From NCBI GenBank assembly GCA_029851415.1, contig CM056742.1:56608454-56672453 (forward strand): 64,000 bases of DNA, given 5' to 3'. This document shows, one piece after another, positions 12,568-24,144 of this stretch (position 1 is the first letter of the stretch; every line of letters begins with the position of its first letter). This DNA comes from Eretmocerus hayati (taxonomy: Eukaryota; Arthropoda; Insecta; Hymenoptera; Aphelinidae). The notes beneath the pieces are model-generated. The model was not told where the DNA came from. It ran no database searches and worked only from the letters and a program-made list of their open reading frames with translations. The translations under genes and the position numbers were made by a program.

Positions 12568-13414
12568 CCAGTGTTGGCATGTCTGGTGGCTGCTATACGT
12601 GTTATTGCTCAAAATTGACTTCGCACATGACTGAGTCGACAGCGGAACATTGGCCGATTTAGAAACTTTCCGATGTCATTAAACGCACAAAGCAAAATAG
12701 AGTTCTCTCATCACCGATGTTGAAGATTTAGTTAGTGCGTACACTTGATTTGAATTATGAGGCCCATGAGAATGCGAGCATATGAGTTTCTGGTTTCAAA
12801 AAGATCTTTGTCTTGTGATTTTCATCCCCATCGCCCTCTTTTCTTTTTGAATTATGAGTCCTCATGAGATTAAATTCAGGAACATCAGTTTTTTTCATTT
12901 AAGTGCTCAATTTCCAAGTTTGCGCGATCCCCGTTGAAGTGGTCTTAGGCCATTGTATTACATGAGATGAAACCCAAGTTTTCTACAGGTTTTTCCGCTC
13001 CAGCACAGTAGCACTTCTCTCGGATACAAGTTGCATATGAGTGATTCCGCGCAAAGTGTTAACTTTGATGTCCGGAGCTGCCATTTTCAAAAGGAGTAAG
13101 ATAGGTCCAATCTGAAGATTGGATGCATTAGCTACCATCATATAGGACCTGGCAGGATAGATTTGAGGTATAATACTTGATGTATTTCATACTCCCAAGG
13201 CCAATTTATACTAAAAAATACGGTTTTTTGCTTGTCCTTTTTTCAAAACCATCCCTTCAAGCTCGTGGTTTCACTACGTATCGGTAGATTTTGCATACTC
13301 ATGACACACCATTCGAAAGCTTATACCTCAAAGAGTAATTTTATACACACATGCGAGTCTCCACTCGAATTTTTCGTGATGTAACCAGCGCGGACATCTT
13401 GTCCTGGAAAATCG
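12568..13414. other. Non-coding stretch
   Basis: No supported gene or repeat boundary. The frame at 13351-13569 overlaps the motif cluster that follows and has no recognisable domain. Confidence 0.4.
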
Positions 13415-13799
13415 TGTCACATTCCGTGGCGCGACAAAAACACCGCCCCAGCTTTTCTGTGTGGCCAAAAGCTTCCGCCCCGGCTACCATTTTGTTCGTT
13501 TTGGATCCGACTAGAAGTTCTCGGTGCGCCGCGGCCGTTATTTTGAAGTCGCTCGGCGAGCGGAGCTGATATGTGTCGATTTTTTCGAAAAATAAAAAAA
13601 GATGTCACATCCGTGGCACATGGATTAGAGCGCACAAATGACTCCAGTGACTCGATTATACTTTTTTCTTGTATAGTTTGGTGGCACTAAGAGAAATATA
13701 TTCGGCCCAGTCGATCCGAATCCATATGCGCTCGTACGGGAACTCTCATAGTCGAAATGTCACAATCCGTGGCACACCAAAAATGTCACATTCCGTGGC
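13415..13799. repeat. Cluster of four TGTCAC-N5-GTGGCA motifs
   Basis: The motif TGTCACATTCCGTGGCAC or a close variant occurs at 13415-13430, 13603-13619 (one base shorter), 13758-13775 and 13784-13799, all on the plus strand. A fifth copy lies at 15317-15334. Each copy has two imperfect half-sites (TGTCAC and GTGGCA) around a short spacer, so it is nearly dyad-symmetric. The last two copies are only 26 bp apart. Spacing is otherwise irregular, so this is not a simple tandem repeat. Function unknown: a protein-binding site or a remnant of a repeat family are both possible. Confidence 0.65.
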
Positions 13800-15316
13800 C
13801 AACTAAGGCTCGCGATGACTCTGCGTCTCTATAGGGTATCTGCGCGGGTTCGGTTGTGATCTACAACTCGTTTGGATATGTACTTTTGATTCTCACAACC
13901 CCCGAGCACTTATTTAGCTCCAGGAGAAGACGCCCAGCTCTGAACAAACACCAAAAATTCGGAGAAGCGGCTGTATATGTATAGCATATACACCGCATGC
14001 ATATAGGCCATATCAGCCCTTGTTCTCAGAATTTCTGTTGCTCGTTCAGATTCGCGGAGAGGCTTTCAGAAAGAGGAATAGATGCATGCTTTTGTGAGTC
14101 GAATGAGCCATTTGATTTACATTTAAACGTCAGTTGAAGTTGATGACGATTCTCAGAAAGCCACCGAACGTTTCAGTTTGGATAGATATGGAGACCGCAT
14201 TGTTGCGTGCGTCTCCGCTTGTTTTTGCTATTATGGTATAAAAAGCGCGTTCTGTGTTTACGGTTATCATAATAGAATTATGCATCTATTATATCGTTGT
14301 AGGATCGCATCTTTTCCAAATCTCTAACTGAAAATCTTGTTTCCAGCACTCGAATGTATAATATGAGAGCTTTCTTCCATAAATAATATTGATAATACTT
14401 TTTATACTGACTGTACGGGAGTACATCGCGCAAGGACCGAAAGATCAAAACGTGATAGTTTGGACGAAAGTATAGTACACTATCTCAAAACCATAGTACA
14501 TAGTACATAGTATATTATTCATCGCTATCCTCTTTCCACTCTCACGCTATCTCTTTCTCTCTCTTCTCGACTTTCGCACTATTTCTCGCTCTAATTTTAA
14601 TAAACTAATAATCACTGTACTTTTAGATTCACTACTCTAATCTAGTCTCTATTCACCGAATCAACAAATCAGTCGATTAATTCGTCCATTATCTAATCAC
14701 CCTCGCACTCTTTCCTCTTTCATCCTTCAATTTGTTTCTCTCTAGCTCTCTCTCTCTCTTTCTCTTGCTTCCGCCCTCATGCTCTACCTGATCATTGCGA
14801 TCGATCATAATTCGGACGAATCTCGATTTTGATATCTCAAAGTAACACGAAAGGACACAAAAAATTGTTGAAAATGTCACGTACACTCGAGTTGACATCG
14901 TACGCAAGCCATCCATGTTTAACTTTACGAATAGTCACTCGGGTGCATTTTTGCTCGAAACGGCAATGAATAAGCTCTCAATAAACCGTTTTTCACCTAC
15001 GATGGATAAAAAATTGTTGATTCATCGAGAATATTTTGAATAACAAACGCCGTTTCTAGCCATCAGAATTCGTAAAAGCTACGCAACTCTTTATGCATCG
15101 TCCGAACGGAGCCAGAGAGACTGTGAAATAGCGCCCCAATGCTCTGCCACGTATCTTCGGTTATTCATTCCCAAGGTCACTCTCATGATCTCCATTGATC
15201 AAATTATCATCTTTTCGATCCTAACACACGAGAACCACACGCGCAAACGACCTTTTATTCAGCTATCGAATCACAGATTGTGTCAAGCGCTCCAAGCTGT
15301 AATATTGCATGAAATG
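13800..15316. other. Non-coding; simple-sequence patches
   Basis: No gene. It contains a short AGTACATAGT-type simple repeat at about 14490-14515 and a CT-rich patch at about 14530-14775 (C/T runs and TCTC microsatellite). The minus-strand frame at 14689-14916 is a translation of the CT-rich patch. Confidence 0.45.
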
Positions 15317-15334
15317 TGTCACATTCCGTGGCAC
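15317..15334 (+). repeat. Fifth TGTCACATTCCGTGGCAC motif
   Basis: Outlying copy of the motif found four times at 13.4-13.8 kb, in the same orientation and with the complete 18-bp form. Confidence 0.65.
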
Positions 15335-16059
15335 GCAAAATCAATAAATCAGCTGTAGTTTTTTCAGGAACTGGGAATCACTTGTGCCCCTTACAGTATC
15401 TTGTTTAAGGTACCAAAAAGGGTATACTTGACCATCGCTAGGCCGGATTGGACAAAATTTTACCTCCGGACACTTTTGAGGCCCAAAGTTAACACTTCTC
15501 GCGGAATCACTCATATACGTACTCTACCAGTCAAGAGATTGGGCTCACCCAACATCTTTTCTAATTTTGTGAGCTGCAACCCTCGGCTCTATCTGACCCC
15601 AGAGAACTTCATGTGGGCTCCTTTTGAAGTATTTTTTGACGAACTGTACGATAGCATTATTCATTTCCATTCTCTCGAATTCAGATATTGCCAATCTTTC
15701 TTTGAGAAAATGTGAATTTCGACGATGTTTGAGAGAATCCTCTGGCTCGTCCAAGTTTGAGGCACATAAATCTTCCGAAGTACAAGCTTAGACCTTCTCT
15801 GAGCTTGTACTTTGGATAAATCCATTCATGGACGTCTTTTGATGCCACTCCTAAACCGAGCTATCATATTTCCTGAGAGGTAAGATTTTTTGCGAAAAAT
15901 CTCACCCGAATTCAAGAAGAACAAAAGAACGCGTCTCGTGGAGCACATAATCTTTGTTCTCCGTATCTGCCTTTTCATAAAAATATTGTCACCAAAAACT
16001 TGAAAAACCTGTCAAATATACCACAAAAGTGAATATTTTCATGATTTTTGAGTAGAGTT
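15335..16059. other. No confident gene; two opposed short frames
   Basis: Opposed frames at 15401-15715 (+) and 15545-15754 (-) overlap each other. The minus one is rich in charged residues (FLKERL, FVKKYFKR) and could be a transposon fragment, but no family can be named. An inverted pair, TTCCGAAGTACAAGCTTAGA and its complement TCTGAGCTTGTACTT, lies at about 15773-15813. Confidence 0.35.
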
Positions 16060-16440
16060 GCTAGTTTTCGTGAGAGACCTCTCCTCGAAGAAAATGCCAT
16101 AGCTCGAACTAGGAGGAACGGATAGGAATGTTCCAAAACAGGTTTTGAAACTCTGCACTCGTGCTTTTGGGCATCACAAGGATAAGATTCATGTGCCGTT
16201 TCTCCGCATCTGGAGGACGCGTAGAGACGGATAGTAGACCGGACCGGTGATATGCATGGACTTTGATACTACGTGATAGCCGAATCCTACTAGTAGTCAT
16301 TTTGAAAGTCTCAAAGCATCTACAATTTGACCACTGGTAACAGTCAATCTCTGTACTTTTCATAGGAGCTATGATCGACGGAATTCACAGCAATTTCGTG
16401 AGAATGTCGAACTTTCAGTCAAATTTGAGAGAATAATTCG
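16060..16440. repeat. Dispersed repeat, copy 1 of 3
   Basis: Shares a series of blocks with 49190-49555 and, inverted, with 31270-31480. The shared blocks are the TACTAGTAGTCATTTT region, a CTACA..TTTGACCACTGG block, an ACTTTTCATAGGAGCTA block and a TTTCGTGAGAAT block. No coding capacity is visible. This is probably a miniature DNA-transposon family. Boundaries are approximate. Confidence 0.6.
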
Positions 16441-18718
16441 CTTTTCTTCGTTACCAAACCTTTGCAAATACATTCTTCGATACAATGAGTACTAGAATAA
16501 GCAGGATCTTGGTAGTGAAATAGTTTGGTCATTTCATTCAGACATTCAGAGATCCCGTTCTCTGACTCTTCGATGAAAATGACAACATAGCCATGGCTGA
16601 CATATGCATCTATTGGGACTGATGTGCACCAACCTGTGCGGCAAACCTCCTGGATGTAACACTGAATATGTTTTAGAACTACTGGACGTCAGCCTCGAGC
16701 CAGGACCAAGCTGAAAAATTTATCTGACTGGCCCAAAATAAGAACTATTTCGTCCATTTTGGGTCAAGCGAATGAGAGCGCAATCTCACGTGTTCTGGCT
16801 TACAAACGAAAAAATGACTGAAAGAAGAACGAACCTGAATATTTGCCTCGAAATGATCATCCAAACATGATATTGGGGTCGATGCATCCTTCACGTAACA
16901 CATTCCTGCATCAAAGATGGGAAACCTCTGACACGAGGCTGAATGTGCCGTGGTAGTGTTAGATGATATCTGAGGGCCAAGCTCCCCAGAAGATCGTATT
17001 TAGATAGTCATTTTGAGCTGGATCATCATGCCTGTACTCCTATTCCAGCCATTCATCTCACTCGTGAACAAGAATACGTGAAATCACGCTCTTGCCCATG
17101 GTGTAAAGGAGATATGGTGTGCTCACACGGAGGATGGATTTTCGTCTCGGTCTGCGCAGACCCCACCGTCAGCCATATCGGTTGTTTACTGTAGCAGCCA
17201 ATATGAGCCAGCCACGACTCGCTTGACATTTTACGCGATAAAATTATATTTTGTAATTGTTCGACACAACTGAGTGATGTTGATACGTATGATCTCATCG
17301 TAAAATATAAAGGACTCGACTAGAATCGAGAATGAATCAAATCCCAAGCCTTCATCTCAGGGCTGTGGTTTATATACAACATTTATGCTGATTTCAGTGA
17401 TGTCACTCGTGGTCTCGTGGTCGGCTTTTTTGCTTCTCAACCCGATGATCCGAGTTCAAATCCCATTACTTCCAAATTTTTTCCCCCTTGTCCGGTTTTT
17501 TTTCAATGACAATGTTACATTTGGCAAGGAGCTATCTCTTATTGGATCAAGAGAATTACGCAGGGACAAAGTCATTCAGTGCAACGAACATTGAATGAAT
17601 ACGTTTTGGTACATGGGTTACCGGAAATATTTCTCTGCTTTTCCATCAAAATAATTCCTCCACCATTAGCTTTGGGAAAATTAGAATTCCTCCTCTAAAA
17701 TATAATATCCATGAAATTCGGCGGTTCGGCACGGTGGGCCGGAAGCAACCGTTAATGTGACCAAAAATCACCTCAAGAATCCCGATATGTTATTTGAAAG
17801 AACATATCAAATGCGATCCACGGAAAACTTCTCGTAATTTTTCGACCGATTTATGAAAAAATGCTGGACCTGCACTTCTGTACCTAAAATCCTCAATCCA
17901 CGGCTTCAGAACAACGGAGGATCTGTAGGGATAGGAGATTTAATCTGATTTCCATGGCTTCAGAGGCCGTACTCAGATATTATACAATTCTGTCCGAAAA
18001 CTGAGATGTGGGCTCAGAATAGAAAAAAGCGAGAAAAAAGTGTTCGAAACCCATCAATTTGAGAATCCATGAATCAAATCAAATGTGATTTGAGTTTTGA
18101 ATAACTCTACTTTCTTGGCATCATCAGTTATCCAGTTCACAGAGAGTCACGTACTCACGTCACATTACTTTTCGACGAATCAATATGTCAAATTCTTGCT
18201 ACGAGTTTTATGAGAACACCGAAGGTGACGGCAGTATGTTTACATTTCAGTATCAAAAGTGAGAATTTGGTAAGGAATGTAAACAAAGAGAACCTTCACT
18301 GAACGAGCGGAGTTAAAGTAATGCTCACTTTTTTCAAGAATTGAATCTTTTTCTTTGAATACATAAGTTTTACGAATTATTAGTCGCCCCAGGAGTATTT
18401 TACAGACCTGCGAATATTGGAACCACATTCTTCAACAGCCTTGAAACAGGCATTGAAATCCTTCATCACATTAAAACTCCCGACACTGTTGGTCAAAATC
18501 CAGAATTAGGTGTCAAGAGTGCGTGAAATCACTTAGGACGTGTAAAAACTGACACATGGGATCATCCAGTGGTTGTAAGATGCGCGAGCTAACTTTGAAC
18601 TCTGTTGATTCCCGCGCGAGCGCTGATTGGACGAGTGCTCGCCTGGGGTCAAAATCTGATTGGCTGAGAGCTCTCGATGCGCTTGAGCACACCATGCTCT
18701 TGCCAGCCTGCTCCAAGA
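16441..18718. other. Mostly non-coding; holds a tRNA-like relic
   Basis: No supported gene apart from the tRNA-like segment annotated separately. Frames at 17053-17298, 18240-18428 and 18513-18831 show no domain. GC content rises at about 18590-18700 in a patch with GATTGG boxes, without a clear feature. Confidence 0.4.
17400..17475 (+). repeat. tRNA-derived sequence (SINE head or tRNA relic)
   Basis: A TGGTCTCGTGG segment (about 17410) resembles a pol III A box. It is followed some 40 bp later by GAGTTCAAATCC, which resembles a B box. The middle matches a tRNA-like anticodon-arm region (TTGCTTCTCAACC). The acceptor and T stems do not pair well, so this is not a functional tRNA. A decayed SINE head is the likeliest reading. 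Confidence 0.4.
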
Positions 18719-18763
18719 TACCGTGTTTCACCTATTATAAGGCACTCTCCAAATGTAAGTCGT

Positions 18764-19282
18764 TGATGGGACAGGGTGTTTTAATGGAACCCTGGAGCCC
18801 TGCATGTGTATCACTTGTGCTGGATATATAAAGGATGTGGAGGCGTGGTGAGGTTTCATTAAATGATCCCTCACTGATTTTATGCTAATAAAATGAACTG
18901 AGAATATATGCTCCTTCGAAGTGTGCGTATATCAATGTGAGAAAGATTAAAACGCGAGTGCGGGGGTGGCACGGAAAATTAAGGGACCGGGAAGACGTGG
19001 TGGCGAGGATGGCACCGGCGCGGTGAATATTTAAATGTGTGCAAGCAGCACATCTGACGTTTGCTGTTTGCCGGACTAAGGCTAACTGTCGAATTTCGAG
19101 CTGCGAGAGAGAGAGAGAGCAGATAAGAGCAGAGCGGATGACAAAATCGTCAGATGCCAATTCGGCCAATGGAATTGAAATAATGTCATTCGCATGACAT
19201 AGAAGGGAAATCGCGGGTCATCGCACCGTGCTCCAACTACTAAATTTCCCTCAAATATTCACAGGCTCGAGATACTTCAACA
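18764..19282 (-). repeat. BEL/Pao 3' LTR
   Basis: A 519-bp LTR, read on the minus strand from TGTTGAAGTATC to CCCATCA. It matches 29641-30153 over its full length. It has about 6 bp more than its partner, partly from a longer GAGAGA run, plus scattered substitutions that are most visible in the plus-strand-left 100 bp. Confidence 0.93.
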
Positions 19283-19298
19283 TTCCGCCCCCTTTGCT
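19283..19298 (-). other. Polypurine tract of the BEL element
   Basis: On the minus strand AAAGGGGGCGGAA directly precedes the 3' LTR start. This is the expected priming site for plus-strand DNA synthesis. Confidence 0.8.
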
Positions 19299-20229
19299 TG
19301 ATCATACCAAGCAAATCAGATTTGACCACTGAAACTTGCATTCGAGAAAATATGGAAGACTCAATAGGGATCGTGGTAGTCAGCCTCATGGAGCGTGCGA
19401 ACAATTCGATTTGATAATAACGAATTGACAGATATTTAATCAAATAATGAATTCTTAATTGTAGATCGAGAGTTGGAATTTGAAAAATTACTTCAACAAG
19501 GCAGGGAGGGATTTGAATTTCATCGACAGCTCGATGACAAAATCGAAAAAATATATGATAACAAGATCTTAACATTTTCAAATGAGTGATTCTACCGTGC
19601 ACATCCAACTTAATAACTAATTTGTCAAATCAGTCAAATTTGAAGCTGATTAGTCGAAGAATGACTGGATGAATCAAAAAATCGGTTCATTGTCATAGGA
19701 CTTGCTGGAGATCGTGTATTGATTATACTAGTCTGGATCTACCAGCAAAAATAATTCAGAAACAGAAAACATACAAATTCTGGATGATCAACATCCCAAG
19801 GTGCGTATAGCACAACAAAAATCTATAAACCCACATCATTCAGTTCCTGCTCGATGGAGCTTTTAGGATGCTAAGCCAGAATCACAATTCTGAATGATTA
19901 TGAACGGAAGAGGGGAAAAAATTCATCACAATAAAGTTGCATTGCTCAAAATGATTCTAACTCAGAAAATACATAAAGATGAATACGAGGCTTCATCTCC
20001 CATCTCGCGCAGCGTATTGAGAATAGGCCAAGGGCCAATACTCAACTTGTTTGATTTTAATGATTCTACGAGGAATTGCAAAATTATTGGCGGATACGGT
20101 GCAAGTGCCTTGGCTAATTTCATGGGTGTAGAACGAGGAAATTGTGTGATGGCTGTCGAAGGTACGCGGACTCGAATCATTATCCTTCAATCGACGATGA
20201 AAGTGACTGGATCTCTTGAACATCTGATA

Positions 20230-20688
20230 CTAGTGACCATCCTGGTCATCTGGGTCGACTGGTAACTTGATGACCTTGCACAAGGCTCGGCGATAGGTGG
20301 TGGTGGCGGTCCTCACATTGACCACAAGTGTTAGCCCATCTTTGCCAGGGTGAACGGCGATTACACGAGCCATAGGCCACTTGGTTGGAGGTGTCAACTC
20401 GTCTTTTACGAGCACCAGATCTCCGACATTGATTTGATCCATTTTGAGCCATTTACCACGTTGTTGAAGGTGATGCATCACTTCTTTGCGCCAACGATCC
20501 CAGGAATTGTTGCACATCCCTTGAATTTGCCTCCACCTGCACTGAGGAGAAGCGTGTAAGTCAACGTCATCAAATGGTTCGGGCAATGCTGTGACAGCGC
20601 GCCGAATCAAAAAATCGCCAAGGGTCAAAGCATTCAAATCGTTTCCATCAGTACTCAAATGGCAAAGAGGCCTTGAGAGTTTAGGCAA
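20230..20688 (-). pseudogene. BEL pol, DUF5641 C-terminal domain
   Basis: A 152-codon frame covering the domain that follows integrase in BEL/Pao polyproteins. The family signatures are clear: LTLGDFLIRRA (canonical LTPGHFLIGRP), WDRWRKEVMHHLQQRGKW, VGDLVLVKDE, PTKWPMARV and TLVVNVRTATTTYRRALCKVIKLP. It is the best-preserved part of this copy. It is part of a dead polyprotein, because upstream segments are frameshifted. Confidence 0.93.
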
Positions 20689-20700
20689 GCTTTGATTTGA

Positions 20701-21246
20701 CTACTCAGGGTCATATACTCCTCGAAGGTGAGACAAGTATCTCCGACCACGCGTTTCAGATGATACTTGAAACTTCGAACTGCAGCCTTCCACAGTCCTC
20801 CAAGATGAGGGGCCCGCGGAGATGAGAAATTCCACGTGAAACTTTCGGGAGAAAGCTGCGCCTCGACTTCTCTTGAGAAGGCCGATGCCTGAGTAAACTT
20901 CTACTTGATTCCTGCTTCCGCGCCGACATAGGGTCGTACAGCCTCCGCGACGAGGCACTAACCTATGCACGGCTGCTACAAAAGCTGTGGACATAAGATC
21001 TGACACAACTTCGACGTGCGTGACCCTGGTGGACATACATACGAAGATGCAGAAATACTCTTTTGTCGACTTTGCTCCTCTGCCGCGAGAGAATGAAATT
21101 TTGATTGGGTCCGTGAAGTGTACGCCTGCTACCTCAAAAGGCATTTGGGAGGTGATTCTGACTGAAGGTAACGGAGCCATCTGTTGTTCAAGTGGTCGAG
21201 CTGCGGGACGCGCGCAAGTCACGCAGCTTCCATACGTGCTCTGCAC
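20701..21246 (-). pseudogene. BEL integrase core, frameshifted
   Basis: Begins with the C-x2-C segment (CVTCAR) and QQMAPLPSVR, then VAGVHFTDP at the first catalytic Asp block (canonical GVDFAGP; the Asp is His here). KEYFCIFVCMSTRVTHVEVVSDLMSTAFVAA follows. Past VPRRGG the frame is lost where the SDNGTNF block should be, so the second catalytic Asp is not readable in this frame. Inactive. Confidence 0.88.
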
Positions 21247-21273
21247 TAGTCTGGTAAGCCGCGGAATCCATGC

Positions 21274-21591
21274 CTATTTGTGAATGTCACTAAGCATCAA
21301 TTGGATACCACCGTGCAACGTAGTTAAGTGTATTCCTCTCACCATATTTTTGACAAAAGGGCTGTAACTCGAGAGGATAACCGGATGGATTTCGCTATGA
21401 AGAAGTGGAGCGTTTTGCAGTCTACCGCCAACCCGTAAAGTACCTTTTCCATCCAGAAATGGACAGAAATGACGAATGTCACTCCATTTTGGAAATTTGT
21501 TTGAACTTGACTCGAGGATCTTAATCACTGCTGCAAAAAGCTGACGTTGTATAACTTTAAAGAGAGAAATTCTTGCGAATTTAATTTCCAA
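21274..21591 (-). pseudogene. BEL integrase zinc-binding region
   Basis: Contains CPFLDGKGTLRVGGRLQNA, HPVILSSYSPF and LHGGIQLMLSDI, the H2C2-type N-terminal zinc-binding segment of BEL/Pao integrase. It lies between RNase H (upstream) and the integrase core (downstream). Out of frame with both neighbours. Confidence 0.9.
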
Positions 21592-21969
21592 CCAATCAAA
21601 AACGCCTTTGTTTCGATCTTTGGGCTCGCGTCAAGCATTGAACCGCCATCGATACATGTAGGCTAGAATCCGAATAACTTTTGCGAAAGAGCTGAACTTT
21701 CTTGAACGGTGGAGTACATGAGCCTCCGGCTCAGTTTTTTCAACCGCAAGTAACGCTTGAGCTGCATCCGCTACCAATCCAACCAAAGACTGGGGCCATG
21801 ATTTCCGAGGCCATCCTGGATCGTTCCACCAAAGTTTTGGACTATGTCATTCATCTGCGGACATTCCCCGGGTTGCGCTAACTGTGGAACCATCTTCGAA
21901 AACAACGTGACTCCAAGCTGCTTCGGGTAGCGATGTTTTAATGAAGCTGGCGCGATTAGGCACGAAGGT

Positions 21970-22446
21970 CTACCAGCGAGCAGGTTCACCAACTAACCAA
22001 TCCAAAACAGTCTTATTGTCGCACCAACAGAATATAGCGGAAGATTTGCTTTGCGAGTCGGCTAAAGCGTGTTTGATGAGTTTCACGGTAAGGACAGCAG
22101 CGCACAACTCAATCCTTGGTATACGAAGTGACTTTACTGGCGCAACTCTCGTCTTTGCCATGATCAGCTGTGCTGATGTCCCAGGAATTACAAAGTAAAC
22201 TGCAGGTGCGTATACTCGATCAGGTTCGTCGCCGAATCCATGTAGCTGCCAATTTGCATCTTGCAAGGTGCCTAACCAACGCTTGACCCGAATCTTACTT
22301 AGCTCCGGAATTTGCGACCGAATGTCTAGCCATTTTCGAAGCGGATCGCCGTCTACCGGAGTGTCCCAATCAAATTTCAACTGCCAAAGATCACGCAGAA
22401 GTATTTTTTTCGATACGAAACGAAACAAGCCAGCCAAGAGGATCAA
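21970..22446 (-). pseudogene. BEL RNase H region
   Basis: A 158-codon frame with family landmarks WQLKFDWDTPV, VKRWLGTL, WQLHGFGDEPDRVYAPAVYF (HGFSDAS in typical copies; the Asp is retained), LIMAKTRVAPVKSLRIPRIELCAAVLTVKL and FCWCDNKTVLDWL. It continues as degraded sequence down to about 21770. Part of the same defective pol. Confidence 0.93.
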
Positions 22447-22506
22447 ATTAACGAGCTAACTCTGACAAAATTGTTCTTTTGGTGATTTCGACTGGATCCG
22501 ATGGCA

Positions 22507-22803
22507 TCACGAATTTGAGAAAGAATTCGTTGTATCGGGGAGACCAATTCGATCGAGCGTTGAAACAGTGTTTTCGATGTCTACAGGATCCGCTTCGGCA
22601 TCGTTTGTTGCGCGATCCGCAAGCAAATTGGTGTAATTCGCGGCCCATTTTCCCAATTCCATATACCCGGATTCCATCACTGCTACGAGTTGGTTGCGCA
22701 CTACCAGAGCGTTTGACAGCGTGTCGGCCCCGCCGAACGTGTCGTCCATGTATGTTAGCCACCACAAAATAAACGCGGCAAGTAGAAATTTCTTCCTTGT
22801 CAA
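22507..22803 (-). pseudogene. BEL reverse transcriptase, YMDD block
   Basis: The frame contains WLTYMDDTFGGADTLSNALVVRNQL, the catalytic YxDD and the FGGADT block typical of BEL RT, followed by GKWAANYTNLL. Competing frames over the same DNA (for example 22448-22852) are shadows. Frame changes on both sides show it is inactive. Confidence 0.92.
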
Positions 22804-23019
22804 TTTCCGCTAAGAGACGAAAGACTCTCATTGCGAGGTACAGAGCGCACACTGTGCCGTAAGTGACTGTTTTTCAGGCGTAGTCCGAGATTTCTGCTAC
22901 CCCCAATGCACGCCACACGATTCTCTGCCAGACCCAATCGTCTGGATGAACAAGTATCTGGCGAAACATCTCGACAATGTCTGCCATGAAAACGTAGCGA
23001 TACATCCGCTAGCAGAATA

Positions 23020-23446
23020 TCACAAGGGTCGAATCATTTTGTAAATTGGGGCCAGGTAATAAATAATTATTGAGTGATTTACCAGTACCTGTTTCTTGAA
23101 ATGCGTTGAGCACAACGCGTATCTTTTCAGGATCCTCACGTAAGACTGCGTGATGAGGCAGGTAGCACGATCTGGGGTCTGGCAGGGTGGGACGTGGCAG
23201 CAGTCACATGTGACCCAGTTGTTCATACTCCACCATGAATCCGGAGTACACCTTGTCCAACTCGGGATCCCGATGCCGCTGGCGCTCAGATCTCAGCAGG
23301 CATGCCACAGCTATGTCTCTTGAATCTGAAAACGAAGCTTCATTGAAGATTCTTGCGAAGGGCAGGTGCACTATAGAACGTCCTTCGTCGGTACGTGTAA
23401 CGGTGGACCGAAAATAATCTCCGCAATATCTTTCTTCTGCCTTCAA
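23020..23446 (-). pseudogene. BEL reverse transcriptase, N-terminal part
   Basis: 23446-23204 carries GRSIVHLPFARIF, FSDSRDIAVACLLRSERQRHRDPELDKVYSGFMVEYEQLGHM, the start of BEL RT (canonical V.LPF and EY..LGHM). After a frame change, a CYLPHHAVLRED-like block (canonical YYLPHH) and a SLNNYLLPGPNLQ-like block (canonical SLND.L..GP.LQ) can be read between about 23160 and 23030. Confidence 0.88.
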
Positions 23447-23681
23447 GAGACGAATAGCCGGCAGGTCTTCGACTTCAAAATATTTCGAAAGTTGCTGTGA
23501 GGGAGGTTATCAGTAGACATGTGGAACGTTTGAACGACGCGAGATTCCGTAGACTCTACAGTCGACCAGTGCCTCTCGTCAAAATCCAGCCCAACGCTGT
23601 ATTTTGAGCAGTTGGAGTTTTGCTCGGACCCTTTCGCAAACCAGCATAGAGAATTCCGCTGTATACTTCTGTGCCAAGGAG

Positions 23682-24139
23682 TCAGTCTATTTTCGCCGGT
23701 CGGGAAAATTGTGGGTCGGCTAGGGTCAGTCCCTCAGAATGGGACCAGTCTGCACACTGTTGCACTGTAGCACTTAGGAGAAGCGCTATGAGTTGTGGCA
23801 GAACGAGAGCCTCCAAATGCCAAGAAAATGAATTATCAGCATTCGGAAGAAGTGTGAAAGACACTTCACTTGTAGACACCACTAAACATTCATTTCCGAT
23901 AGTGTTTATGCCCAATTTCTATTTTCGCGAGGGTAAGATCAAAGTCTGTACGACGCGATCAGCAACAAAAGAACAGTCCGACCCGGGATTGATCAGAGCA
24001 CGAGCTTCCAACTACTGCCCGTGAAGCGCTTGTAAAATAATCCTGGCTGTTGCCAGTAGCCGGGGCTGTTTTGCAAATGCTGCTAAGTTATGCACGATAT
24101 TAGCGCTAGTTGTTTGCAAATGGACGTTTGAATCACCAC
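23682..24139 (-). pseudogene. BEL aspartic protease region
   Basis: Upstream part reads LLATARIILQALHGQ-like sequence with a stop, then ALINPGSDCSF at the active-site position (typical ALIDPGSE; Asp is replaced by Asn). 23915-23682 holds LVLPQLIALLL and LTLADPQFSRPAKID, typical of DUF1758-type BEL proteases. The Transib-like element at 24145-25025 separates this from gag. Confidence 0.85.
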
Positions 24140-24144
24140 CGTCT

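Noticed and set aside
17400..17475. Functional tRNA gene
   Set aside because: A- and B-box-like words are present but the T and acceptor stems do not pair; treated as a tRNA-derived relic.
20987..21283. Plus-strand frames across the BEL region (also 22479-22772, 23671-24024)
   Set aside because: Antisense shadows of clear minus-strand BEL domains.
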